Source: Balneolia bacterium (GTDB lineage: Bacteria > Bacteroidota > Rhodothermia > Balneolales > Cyclonatronaceae). From it: a stretch of DNA of 40,933 bases. Every line of letters begins with the position of its first letter. The stretch's first letter is position 1. The notes beneath the pieces are model-generated. The model ran no database searches. It was given only the letters and a program-made list of their open reading frames with translations, and was not told the DNA's origin. The position numbers were made by a program, and so were the translations under genes. Shown piece after piece: positions 24,807 to 33,184 of this stretch. The DNA lies in assembly GCA_003566635.1 (NCBI GenBank), contig PXCK01000078.1, positions 1-40,933 of the forward strand, in the 5' to 3' direction.

Positions 24807-25892
24807 TTGAAGTATTTTCTTAACATATTCATCATTTTTATAAGTGCCGGCTTATTGCAGGTTCAATCCCAAAACTTTCAGAGTGTTAGTTATGGGAATG
24901 ATTTTCTTTCAATTGGCAGTGGTGCTCGTGCTTTAGGAATGGGGAGCGCCCATGTTTCAAATGTTGGTGATGTGACCGCAGGTTTTTGGAATCCTGCCGG
25001 TTTGGTTTTTGTGGAAGGTACGGAAATAGCTTATATGCACTCCGAGCGTTTTGGTGGTATTGTAGGATATGATTATGGTGCTGTTGCATTACAAATTCCG
25101 GGTTCAGAGGGGGTACTTGCTGTTAGTTTTTTTCGTCAGGGTGTGGATGGGATTAAAAACACACTGAACGCTTGGGATAGAGAAAGACAAAGACCACGCG
25201 AAAATGCAGCCGATTATATTACCGAATTCAGTGCTCGAGATATGGCATTTTTTGTTTCCTATGGATTGAGCATTACCGAAAATTTCCATGCCGGTGCCAG
25301 TGTAAAGGTTCTGAACAGCAGGCTCGGTCCATTTGCAGATGCATGGGGCTATAGCTTAGATGTAGGTGCTATATATCAAACTGATGATTACTTGTTTGGG
25401 ATTAACTTGGTTGATATTACCACCATGCTAAAATTTTGGTCAGTTAACGCGAATGAGTTGCGCGCACTCGAAGAAGATTTTGGAGATGAAATTCCGGTAG
25501 GTCAGAACGAAATTATTTATCCTACCATTAAGCTTGGCGCATCCAGGTTTTTCGATTTGGGTGAATTTTCTCTTGTTGCTGCCATAGATACTGACCTGCG
25601 ATTTGAAAATCGTCGAACCTATTATTTTAACGTAGGTTCAATGAGTATTGAGCCACATATCGGTTTGGAAATGGGATATCAGGATATGGTATTCATACGA
25701 GGTGGATTTACTGACTTTGCTACCGATAGAAGTGGTTCAATCTTTACTTCGCCAACCTTAGGCGCCGGACTACGCTTAGGTTCATTCGATCTTGATTATG
25801 GTTTTAGTAGTTTTGCCGGTGTTAGTTCTGACCTGGGTTTTACACACCGTGTTTCGCTCAAATTTTCATTCAACCGAATTGGTAGAAGCTAA
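24807..25892 (+). CDS. PorV/PorQ family outer-membrane protein
   Basis: A 361-residue predicted beta-barrel. It has a signal peptide (KYFLNIFIIFISAGLLQVQSQ) and the family N-terminal signature, where SIGSGARALGMGSA is followed by VTAGFWNPAGL. Alternating hydrophobic strands run to the end, where the last residues RVSLKFSF give an aromatic-ending strand. The start is a TTG; no in-frame ATG gives the signal peptide. Family knowledge: PorV takes part in type IX secretion and PorV/PorQ-like proteins are common in Bacteroidota, many with no known role. No other type IX genes are in this window. It lies 98 bp after the LuxC-like gene and just before miaA. Confidence 0.82.
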   Translation: MKYFLNIFIIFISAGLLQVQSQNFQSVSYGNDFLSIGSGARALGMGSAHVSNVGDVTAGFWNPAGLVFVEGTEIAYMHSERFGGIVGYDYGAVALQIPGSEGVLAVSFFRQGVDGIKNTLNAWDRERQRPRENAADYITEFSARDMAFFVSYGLSITENFHAGASVKVLNSRLGPFADAWGYSLDVGAIYQTDDYLFGINLVDITTMLKFWSVNANELRALEEDFGDEIPVGQNEIIYPTIKLGASRFFDLGEFSLVAAIDTDLRFENRRTYYFNVGSMSIEPHIGLEMGYQDMVFIRGGFTDFATDRSGSIFTSPTLGAGLRLGSFDLDYGFSSFAGVSSDLGFTHRVSLKFSFNRIGRS

Positions 25893-25911
25893 CATTATAA
25901 AGGGAGCTTGA

Positions 25912-26847
25912 ATGAATACAGACAGGCTCAGAATTGTACTTCTCGGTCCAACTGCTTCCGGGAAATCAACAATTGCAGCACAACTTGCAAACCGATTGAA
26001 TGGGGTCGTAATTTCGGCAGATTCACGCCAGGTTTACTCCGAAATGAAAATTGGCACTGCTGTTCCCGAACCCGAGTTGTTAGCTTTAGCGCCTCACTAT
26101 AACGTTCAGATTATATCACCCCGAGAAGAGGAAAATATTCAGCGTTTTCTTGACAGAGTATCGGGCTGGGAGAATGAAATTGGTAAAAAAAAGCCCATAA
26201 TTTATGTTGGTGGATCAACATTATACCTTCAGGCGCTTCTTTTTGGGATTGACAAAACGCCAACATCAAATCAGGAAAATTTGAACGCGCTGAAGAATGA
26301 GGCGAAAACCAAAGGAATTGAGTTTTTATTTGAAAAGCTCAAAAAAGTGGATCCTATATATGCCGGAAAAATGGACGGATTCAACACCCAGCGAATTATT
26401 CGTGCTTTGGATGTTTATATTCAAACCGGGCAGCCCTATTCATCTTTTCATAATCAGACAGACTACACAAAGGCACCCGATGGATTTGTGGTATACGGAC
26501 TGAATTGGCCAAGAGAAAAATTATATGAGCGTATTAATTTAAGGGTTGATGAAATGCTTAAGGCCGGGCTTACAGATGAAGTGATATCACTTTTAAAGAA
26601 ATATGATGCATCGGTACAATCTCTTCAAACGGTTGGCTATAAAGAACCAATCGCATACCTGAACGGGAAATTTTCGATTCAGGAAATGACTGAAGAAATA
26701 AAAAAGAATACCCGCAGGTATGCAAAAAGGCAACTAACCTGGTTCAGGCGGTGGCCATTTATTGAGTGGATAGATATGGGAATGAACACTCCAGAGGAGG
26801 TTATTGAGTTAATATCTCAAAAGCATAAAAAAGTGGTTAGTAAGTAA
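25912..26847 (+). CDS. miaA: tRNA dimethylallyltransferase MiaA
   Basis: A 311-residue enzyme that transfers a dimethylallyl group to A37 of tRNAs reading U-starting codons. Walker A GPTASGKST is near residue 12, with ISADSRQVYSEMKIGTA, YVGGSTLYLQALL, LQTVGYKEP and RRYAKRQLTWFRR, all conserved in the MiaA family. The length is normal. It sits 19 bp after the porV-like gene and 59 bp before purS. Confidence 0.96.
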   Translation: MNTDRLRIVLLGPTASGKSTIAAQLANRLNGVVISADSRQVYSEMKIGTAVPEPELLALAPHYNVQIISPREEENIQRFLDRVSGWENEIGKKKPIIYVGGSTLYLQALLFGIDKTPTSNQENLNALKNEAKTKGIEFLFEKLKKVDPIYAGKMDGFNTQRIIRALDVYIQTGQPYSSFHNQTDYTKAPDGFVVYGLNWPREKLYERINLRVDEMLKAGLTDEVISLLKKYDASVQSLQTVGYKEPIAYLNGKFSIQEMTEEIKKNTRRYAKRQLTWFRRWPFIEWIDMGMNTPEEVIELISQKHKKVVSK

Positions 26848-26906
26848 TTAAACAGGTAAATTCCACTGTAAAATTTTTATTTATTTCAATCCATAAAAAT
26901 ACCATC

Positions 26907-27158
26907 ATGTTCAATGTTCGAATTTCAGTAACACTGCTTCCTTCTATTTTAGATCCTAAAGGAAAAGCATCTCTTGGAGCTTTAAAAAACCTTGGTTTTG
27001 ATTCGGTTGAAAGTGTCAGAATTGGCAAGCTCATCGATTTAGAGATAAACGTATCAACCGAACAAGAAGCAAAAGAAGCAGCTGAGCATGCTACACGTAA
27101 GTTGCTCGCAAACGAAGTAATGGAAGATTTTGAAATTTTGAGTATTGAGGAGAAATAA
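26907..27158 (+). CDS. purS: Phosphoribosylformylglycinamidine synthase subunit PurS
   Basis: An 83-residue protein with the PurS pattern: N-terminal [39 protein letters not shown] and C-terminal [14 protein letters not shown]. It forms part of the FGAM synthase complex with PurQ and PurL in the fourth step of purine synthesis. It is followed by purQ with one base between stop and start. PurL is not in this window. Confidence 0.93.
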   Translation: MFNVRISVTLLPSILDPKGKASLGALKNLGFDSVESVRIGKLIDLEINVSTEQEAKEAAEHATRKLLANEVMEDFEILSIEEK

Positions 27159-27159
27159 C

Positions 27160-27855
27160 ATGCATGTATCAGTACTTGTTTTTCCCGGCTCTAATTGTGA
27201 TCATGATGCTTATCATGCATTAAAGCATGTTTTAGGTGCAGATGTATCCTTTGTTTGGCACAAAGAAATCAGTTTACCCAAAACTGATTTAGTTCTGGTT
27301 CCCGGAGGGTTTTCTTATGGCGATTACCTGCGCTCGGGTGCAATTGCACGTTTTTCTCCTGTCATGCAAGAGGTAGTGAAATTTGCTAACAAAGGTGGTG
27401 CAGTAATTGGTATTTGTAACGGATTCCAAATTTTATTGGAATCCGGCTTGCTACCAGGGGCTATGCTTCATAACGAAAACCTGCGCTTTATTTGTAAGCA
27501 TGTTTTCATCAAAACAGAGCAGAATGACACACCATTTACTAATGGGATAGAAGAGAATCGCGTATTAACCATACCGATTGCTCACGGTGAAGGTAACTAC
27601 ACCGCATCCGAGTCGGTTTTAAAAGAAATAGAAGATAATAATCAGGTTGTGTTCCGTTATTGTGATGCAGAAGGAAATGTAACTCCTGATTTCAATCCAA
27701 ATGGTTCAATTCATAATATTGCAGGAATTTGCAATAAGGAAAGAAATGTCCTGGGAATGATGCCCCACCCCGAACGTGCTTGTGAACAAGAGTTGGGTTC
27801 TGATGATGGGTTACTAATTTTTAGATCTGTTTTAAATTCTTTAGCCGTTTTATAG
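27160..27855 (+). CDS. purQ: Phosphoribosylformylglycinamidine synthase glutaminase subunit PurQ
   Basis: A 231-residue class I glutamine amidotransferase supplying ammonia to PurL. It shows [44 protein letters not shown] (nucleophile C86) and MMPHPERA with the triad His. The start is ATG 27160, preceded by AGGAG at 27148-27152; an in-frame TTG at 27145 is less likely. It is 1 bp from purS and 15 bp before lptB. Confidence 0.96.
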   Translation: MHVSVLVFPGSNCDHDAYHALKHVLGADVSFVWHKEISLPKTDLVLVPGGFSYGDYLRSGAIARFSPVMQEVVKFANKGGAVIGICNGFQILLESGLLPGAMLHNENLRFICKHVFIKTEQNDTPFTNGIEENRVLTIPIAHGEGNYTASESVLKEIEDNNQVVFRYCDAEGNVTPDFNPNGSIHNIAGICNKERNVLGMMPHPERACEQELGSDDGLLIFRSVLNSLAVL

Positions 27856-27870
27856 TCAACTCAAACCAAC

Positions 27871-28629
27871 ATGTCTGACGAAGAAAAACTTACTCTTTTT
27901 TCTGATAAGCTTAAAAAATCCTATAAAAAACGAACGGTCGTGAATGAGGTTTCCATAAGTGTCAATCAGGGTGAAATTGTGGGTTTGTTGGGGCCAAATG
28001 GAGCCGGTAAAACGACTACCTTTTATATGTTTATGGGCGTTATACGTCCCGATGCCGGTAATATCTTTCTAAATGAAAAAAAGCTGACCTACCAACCAAT
28101 GTATAAAAGAGCAAGGTTAGGTGTAGGTTATTTGGCACAAGAAGCCAGTGTTTTCAGAAATTTGACGGTAAGAGAAAACCTGGAATCGGTAATTGAGTTT
28201 TCGGGATACAAAAAAAGCGAAATTCGGGAAAAAGCTGATGCTTTAATTGAGGAGTTTAATCTACAGGCAGTTGTTAATAATAAGGGCTACAGCTTAAGCG
28301 GTGGGGAAAGAAGACGTACTGAAATTGCACGTACATTAATTACCGACCCAAAATTTATATTGCTTGACGAGCCATTTGCAGGAGTTGACCCAATAGCGGT
28401 TGAGGATATCCAAAAAATTGTTTATACCCTTAAAGATAAAAATATTGGTATTTTTATTACCGATCACAACGTACATGAAACGTTGGCTATCACAAATCGG
28501 GCGTATTTAATGTTCGAAGGGAAAATTTTAAAAGAAGGTACAGCTCACGATCTGGCTATGGATGAAGAAGCACGTAGACTTTATTTAGGCGCCCAATTTA
28601 AGCTAGATCGTTATGTTGTGGATAATTAA
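27871..28629 (+). CDS. lptB: LPS export ABC transporter ATPase LptB
   Basis: A 252-residue ATPase of the Lpt bridge. Walker A GPNGAGKTTTFYM (residues about 42-54) matches LptB closely. Q-loop LAQEASVFRNLTVREN, signature SLSGGERRRTEIARTL, Walker B ILLDEPFAGVDPIAV and the switch region ITDHNVHETL are all present. It powers lipopolysaccharide transport to the cell surface with LptF/LptG, LptC and LptA, none of which is encoded here. It follows purQ by 15 bp. Confidence 0.95.
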   Translation: MSDEEKLTLFSDKLKKSYKKRTVVNEVSISVNQGEIVGLLGPNGAGKTTTFYMFMGVIRPDAGNIFLNEKKLTYQPMYKRARLGVGYLAQEASVFRNLTVRENLESVIEFSGYKKSEIREKADALIEEFNLQAVVNNKGYSLSGGERRRTEIARTLITDPKFILLDEPFAGVDPIAVEDIQKIVYTLKDKNIGIFITDHNVHETLAITNRAYLMFEGKILKEGTAHDLAMDEEARRLYLGAQFKLDRYVVDN

Positions 28630-28661
28630 TTATAACAATGTTTAATTTAATAAGAAGAATA

Positions 28662-28988
28662 ATGAGCAATAATGATATTACAGTTGAAGAGTTAAACGAA
28701 AGAATCCAAAATGGAGAAGAAATTGTTTTACTGGACGTAAGAGAACAATTTGAGCATGATATGGTAAATATTGAAGGTATTTTAATTCCTTTGGGTGAGC
28801 TGCCTGACAGAGTAGGTGAATTAGAAGCTTACAAAGATCAAGAGATTATTGTTTACTGTCGTAGTGGTGCAAGAAGCGCAGAGGGTGTACGAATCTTAAA
28901 AAATGCCGGCTTTTCGAATCCTAGAAATATGAAGGGTGGAATTAACACCTGGGCCGGAAAGATTGATCCTTCTATGCCGATGTATTAG
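28662..28988 (+). CDS. Rhodanese-like domain protein
   Basis: A 108-residue single-domain rhodanese. It has ITVEELNERI, VLLDVREQFEHD, and the active-site loop VYCRSGARS with C66 as the sulfur- or electrophile-carrying residue; MKGGINTWAGKID closes the fold. I chose ATG 28662 because homologues begin just before ITVEEL. An ATG at 28638 (eight codons longer) is possible and lies only 9 bp after lptB. The six-residue loop after Cys fits sulfurtransferases. The role is unspecific: sulfur transfer or thiol chemistry. Confidence 0.88.
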   Translation: MSNNDITVEELNERIQNGEEIVLLDVREQFEHDMVNIEGILIPLGELPDRVGELEAYKDQEIIVYCRSGARSAEGVRILKNAGFSNPRNMKGGINTWAGKIDPSMPMY

Positions 28989-28997
28989 GGTATTCTA

Positions 28998-29025
28998 ATT
29001 ATGAATTATGGATTATGAATTCTAG
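28998..29025. repeat. Array of four 7-bp units, copy A
   Basis: The units are ATTATGA, ATTATGG, ATTATGA and ATTCTAG, followed by ATGCCTGAAA. The array starts 9 bases after the rhodanese stop. It is related to the array at 40776-40817, which ends in ATTGTAG followed by ATGCCTAAAA. Confidence 0.75.
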
Positions 29026-29131
29026 ATGCCTGAAATAGATTCATACTAATTAAGTCATTTAACCTCTAAAAATTATAAGTATTTAGGGGTTAGCAAACAT
29101 TTTTAATTAATAATTCATCATTCCAGCAAAT

Positions 29132-30361
29132 CTAAGCGATAGCTGCAATTTGATCGAGAAGTTCTGAGTTGCTCTCTGTTCGTTTTAGAACCTGAATCAG
29201 GCTCATCATCGATTCTCTCGGGGTTTTACGGAGAAGGTAACGTCTAAGTACATTACGCTCTTCTATAGAATCATCTATAAATTTGTCTTCATTTCTTGTA
29301 CCCGAGGCGGTGATATTAATTGCCGGGAAAATACGGTCGTTTGCTAACTCTCTATCGAGTATTAACTCCATATTACCCGTTCCTTTAAACTCTTCAAAAA
29401 TGAGATCATCCATTTTTGAATTTGTCTCGATAAGACAGGTTGCAATAATAGTCAACGAGCCACCATTTTCAATTTTACGAGCTGCACCAAAGATTTTCTT
29501 TGGAATTTCAAGGGCTCTGATATCAAGTCCACCTGATAAAGTTCTTCCGGAATTTGACTGTGCCGCGTTATAAGCTCTACCCATACGTGTTAGTGAGTCT
29601 ATCAATAAAACGACGTCACGGCCCATTTCTGCTCTTCTCTTGGTATACCCTAGTGCTAACTCAGATATACGTGTGTGGCTTTCTACACTGTTATCGTTGG
29701 AAGAAGCAAAAACCTTTCCCTTGGTGGTTCTGATAAAATCGGTTACTTCTTCCGGGCGCTCATCAACCAATAAAATTGCTAAATCAATATTCGGATGATA
29801 GGTATCTATAGAGTTTGCAATCTGCTTTAGCAATACAGTTTTCCCGGTGCGAGGCGGAGCAACAATTAAAGCACGTTGTCCCTTACCAACCGGAGAAATC
29901 AAATATAAAACACGCATCTCAAACTCGTCAGGCGAAGCAGAAAGTTTAATTTGTTCAACCGGCATGATAGGAGTTTGCAACTCAAATCTTTTTGCTTTAG
30001 TCCAAACATCCATACTGTCCGAATTGACAGATAAAATGGATTTTACTCTTCGGTTCCCTTTAACATCACGTTCAATTTCACACTCTAAAACCAAACCCGG
30101 TTTTAGATAATGTTTACGAACCATATTTACATGAATAAATGGGTCATTAGGTCGTTTTTTGAAATCGTGTGAAAGCGCTCTCAAAAAACCATATCCACCT
30201 TCATTTAACTCTAAAACTCCGGTGTGTACACCATCGGGGTGTATTGGTTGTTGGCTTACAAATTCCGGTGCTACGACTTTTTTACCGCCGGAGCCTTTAT
30301 TGGACCTGTTTTGTCTTTTATTTTTTTTACGCTTATTTCTGCGACCTTTGGATTGACTCAT
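29132..30361 (-). CDS. rho: Transcription termination factor Rho
   Basis: A 409-residue ATP-dependent RNA helicase ring. The N-terminal helical Rho_N domain is missing and replaced by a Lys/Arg-rich tail of about 30 residues. Next comes the cold-shock RNA-binding domain (GGYGFLRA, DPFIHV). The RecA-like motor has Walker A APPRTGKT (residues 168-175), Walker B VVLLIDSLTRMGRAYN, the Q-loop region KIFGAARKIENGGSLTIIATCLI, DLIFEEFKGTGNMEL and the R-loop SGTRNED. The P-loop differs from E. coli (APPKAGKT) at two positions. It is convergent with the rhodanese gene. The length is normal overall. Confidence 0.96.
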   Translation of the reverse strand: MSQSKGRRNKRKKNKRQNRSNKGSGGKKVVAPEFVSQQPIHPDGVHTGVLELNEGGYGFLRALSHDFKKRPNDPFIHVNMVRKHYLKPGLVLECEIERDVKGNRRVKSILSVNSDSMDVWTKAKRFELQTPIMPVEQIKLSASPDEFEMRVLYLISPVGKGQRALIVAPPRTGKTVLLKQIANSIDTYHPNIDLAILLVDERPEEVTDFIRTTKGKVFASSNDNSVESHTRISELALGYTKRRAEMGRDVVLLIDSLTRMGRAYNAAQSNSGRTLSGGLDIRALEIPKKIFGAARKIENGGSLTIIATCLIETNSKMDDLIFEEFKGTGNMELILDRELANDRIFPAINITASGTRNEDKFIDDSIEERNVLRRYLLRKTPRESMMSLIQVLKRTESNSELLDQIAAIA

Positions 30362-30535
30362 GAAAATAAATTGAGTGTGATATTAATCGAATACTGCATA
30401 TTTCCCGCTTCATTAATACGGATTCCCTTGTTATACCAAAAAAGTTATAGCCAGTAATTATGGGAAAGAGGAGGGCGGTGAAAAAGGAGCACTCTTTAAT
30501 GATAAAGAGTGCTCATGAATTAAACAAGTTATAAA
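30362..30535. other. rho promoter interval
   Basis: This 174-bp spacer lies between the rho start and the end of the TPR gene, both on the minus strand. It holds the terminator at 30481-30514 and should hold the rho promoter. I could not place -33/-7 boxes with confidence. Confidence 0.5.
30481..30514 (-). terminator. Intrinsic terminator of the GT5/DUF4270/barrel/TPR operon
   Basis: A perfect 12-bp stem, GAGCACTCTTTA with its complement, has a four-base loop, 21 bp after the TPR gene stop on the minus strand. In that orientation it is followed by CTTTTTCAC, a short T-run. This marks the end of the four-gene transcription unit and separates it from rho. Confidence 0.85.
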
Positions 30536-31858
30536 TTAGCGTACGGTTGTAGATTCACCAATCCAATCGTAGCACTCTTTTACTGAACCATCTATGCGAA
30601 CAGTGTCGCCTGTTTCAAGATTCATATAAAATTTCTCTTCTGCGGTTGGCATTACACCGGCGTAAGCAGGTCTCAAGCGCTGAACCTGATTCCTAACAGA
30701 ATCATCTACTCGCTCAGCTCTGTCTAAATAGTCAAGAACTAACCAATAAACCATTTTATCACGACGATCTAATTGACCACCTGCACAATCTGTAATAGTT
30801 TGAGCATAGATCTCAGCTATTCTAATTAGGGGTGATCCCCATGCTGGTGCTTGATCTGCTGCTCTGCGAGCATAAGTTCTTGCACGCTGTAACTCACGCA
30901 TATTATTATAATTATCAGAAATTCTGAGATTCACTTCAGCTCTGCTACGTGCATCGGGCGCTACTTCTATGGCTTCTGAAAAGAAACGTATAGCTTCTCT
31001 GTATTGAGCATTTCGATCAGCGAATTCTGCCATTCTCATTATGTTCTCGAATGTAGGCTCAACTTCATAAAGATACTGAGCAAGTTCAGCAACTTTCTCG
31101 TTGTTACCGACACGTTGATATAACTCAAATAGTTCTTTTTTTAACTCTAAGTTATCAGGATCTGATTCTAATTGTTGATTGATAAAAACAATACGTTCAT
31201 CGGGTGACCTGAATATGGTAGAGCGAATTTCATCAAAAGAAGGCTTAAGGTCGGGCTTTATACCTTCTGCCTGATTCATAATTTCTATTGCACGATCACG
31301 ATTATCGAAGGTCAGCAACTCTCTAACAATATAGTCCACGTAGTAGCCATCGGCTAATTCAGTCATCTGATTTGGGTTTTCTTCAAACAACTCCAGATAT
31401 TCTTGTAGGGTCATTTGGCGACCATCTTCAATACGAGAAGCATTGGTTTGAATAAAACGAGCGCGATCAAGTCTCCAACGGAACATATCAATTTGTTCGG
31501 GAGTAAAAATTGCCAGTGCTCTATCGTAAAGTGTTAAGGCAGAATCAACATAAGCCTCGCGCATACGAGGGTCAGCAGAGTTTTCAGCAAAATGATTATA
31601 AATAGTAATCATTCGGCTAAAGTTTCTGTCGCCACGGTAAACGTTTTCAAAGCCTTCCATGGTAGTGGGTCGGTAATTCACCAACCATCTGCCATATTGA
31701 ATGGCAAAATCGAAATCACGATTTTGGAAACTTTCGTTAAATACAGACCACGCAGCAGGCGGAGGCATATTAAACGGTGGTGGAGGAGTTTCCTCCTGAC
31801 CATAAGCCTGAACGCTTACCAGAAGCCCAATAGTAAGAGTTAAAATGATGTGTTTCAT
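30536..31858 (-). CDS. Secreted TPR-repeat protein
   Basis: A 440-residue protein with an N-terminal signal peptide (MKHIILTLTIGLLVSVQAYG, probable cleavage after AYG). A Pro-rich segment (PPPPFNMPPPA) follows, then helical TPR-like repeats across most of the chain, for example NNEKVAELAQYLYEVEPTFE, QYREAIRFFSEAIEVAPDAR and LQRARTYARRAADQAPAWG. I start at ATG 31858, which puts the signal peptide at the N terminus; a TTG three codons upstream is the alternative. It is presumably periplasmic and a scaffold for other envelope proteins. It is the last gene of the operon, 21 bp after the barrel gene. The function is not known. Confidence 0.75.
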   Translation of the reverse strand: MKHIILTLTIGLLVSVQAYGQEETPPPPFNMPPPAAWSVFNESFQNRDFDFAIQYGRWLVNYRPTTMEGFENVYRGDRNFSRMITIYNHFAENSADPRMREAYVDSALTLYDRALAIFTPEQIDMFRWRLDRARFIQTNASRIEDGRQMTLQEYLELFEENPNQMTELADGYYVDYIVRELLTFDNRDRAIEIMNQAEGIKPDLKPSFDEIRSTIFRSPDERIVFINQQLESDPDNLELKKELFELYQRVGNNEKVAELAQYLYEVEPTFENIMRMAEFADRNAQYREAIRFFSEAIEVAPDARSRAEVNLRISDNYNNMRELQRARTYARRAADQAPAWGSPLIRIAEIYAQTITDCAGGQLDRRDKMVYWLVLDYLDRAERVDDSVRNQVQRLRPAYAGVMPTAEEKFYMNLETGDTVRIDGSVKECYDWIGESTTVR

Positions 31859-31879
31859 ATGCTGCAAATTGTGTTAGTG

Positions 31880-33184
31880 TTAATTCAACCTTCGTTGTAT
31901 GAACATAGGTTCTGTTAAGTTAAACGATGCTCGAACAGCAAATATTCTTTCACGCACTAATGAGTTGCTTGTAGTACCCCGGATTCCATAGTCAAAATTA
32001 ATGTCTATAGATGATCCAAAAGCACGTGATGGAATACCAATACCCGCTGTAAACATAATTGTTTCGATATTTTGGTTGTTTAAAGTTAAGTGCCCGTTGT
32101 CGTATGAAGTACCGAAACGGTATGCAAAACTTCTAAAAAAACCTTCACTAAAACGGCTACCGGCATCGTACTCTAAACCAAATGCTACTCTAAGACGGTC
32201 TTTAGTAAACGGATCGTCAGTACCTTCAAAGGTATTTAACTCACTCCATTGTTGGTAATGAACTTCAGCTCCTATCATAAAGAACGTTCTAGGAAAATAA
32301 GATAACCCGACCGTTGTTTCAAATGGATAATTTATTGTTTGCTTTCCAAATGAGTCTTCAGGCACCAAATCTATATCACGAATATTGTTACCGGCTTGTA
32401 TGCGGCTGGTAAATCGTTTGTGAGATGATAAGTCTACCGGAAGGCTGGCAGTAGCGCCAAAGACAACCCGGTCATTCGATCTTAAAATATTTGCAGCAGA
32501 GGCGGCCAAGCCAAAACGGTGGGCAAAACCGCGGTATCTTGTTCTTTCTGAATAGTTGACCGTGCGATAACGGGCGTCTTCAAAAAAGAGACGTGTTTCG
32601 ATAGTTTCAACACCAAACATTAAGGAAGGGGCGTATCCAATCATAATATTATCGGTTAGGCGTAAACCAAACCCGGCTTCTAAACGATTGAGGCCGCCCA
32701 CACCAACATTGTTATTGGTATATCCAACAGATGAAGTGGAGTCTGCAGTTGGTAAATTCATGTTACTGGTTGTTGTTATCTGGAAACGTGAATTGGTTTC
32801 CGGATACATAGCCAGCGATATACCTAACCTGTTGCGAATAACAGGTGCAACAATTTGGAAATGCCCAAAATCAAAATTTGTATTGGTTCCCGAATCAAAA
32901 TCATCAGAAACAGCGAAATTCGAAATAGAAAAGCTTCCGGATCCAACCGTATAGTTTGTGCCGCCCCAAAGAGCCGGGTTTGCAGCCGATGCTCGAAAAG
33001 GATCGGGGATGGCAACACCTATCATAGACATACCGGAGCCTATTGGTGATAAATTATCGTAAGGGGTTCCTAAACCCAAGTAAGAATATACAGATGAGCT
33101 GTTTACCTGACTTTGCTGAGCAAGTGCGGTTGATAAAATACCCACACTAATTACGGCTAATATAATAAAAAGAGACTTTTTCAA
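31880..33184 (-). CDS. Predicted outer-membrane beta-barrel protein (FadL/PorV-like layout)
   Basis: A 434-residue protein. A signal peptide (MKKSLFIILAVISVGILST, cleavage near ALAQ) is followed by an N-terminal plug-like segment with YSYLGLGTPYDNLSP and FRASAANPALWGG; the ANPA motif resembles the NPA of FadL-type barrels. The rest alternates in beta-strand fashion (RLGISLAMYPE, IMIGYAPSLMFG, AVRASFNLTEPM). I cannot name a substrate. The start overlaps the DUF4270-like gene stop by 4 bp, indicating coupled translation and a probable shared complex with that lipoprotein. Confidence 0.7.
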   Translation of the reverse strand: MKKSLFIILAVISVGILSTALAQQSQVNSSSVYSYLGLGTPYDNLSPIGSGMSMIGVAIPDPFRASAANPALWGGTNYTVGSGSFSISNFAVSDDFDSGTNTNFDFGHFQIVAPVIRNRLGISLAMYPETNSRFQITTTSNMNLPTADSTSSVGYTNNNVGVGGLNRLEAGFGLRLTDNIMIGYAPSLMFGVETIETRLFFEDARYRTVNYSERTRYRGFAHRFGLAASAANILRSNDRVVFGATASLPVDLSSHKRFTSRIQAGNNIRDIDLVPEDSFGKQTINYPFETTVGLSYFPRTFFMIGAEVHYQQWSELNTFEGTDDPFTKDRLRVAFGLEYDAGSRFSEGFFRSFAYRFGTSYDNGHLTLNNQNIETIMFTAGIGIPSRAFGSSIDINFDYGIRGTTSNSLVRERIFAVRASFNLTEPMFIQRRLN

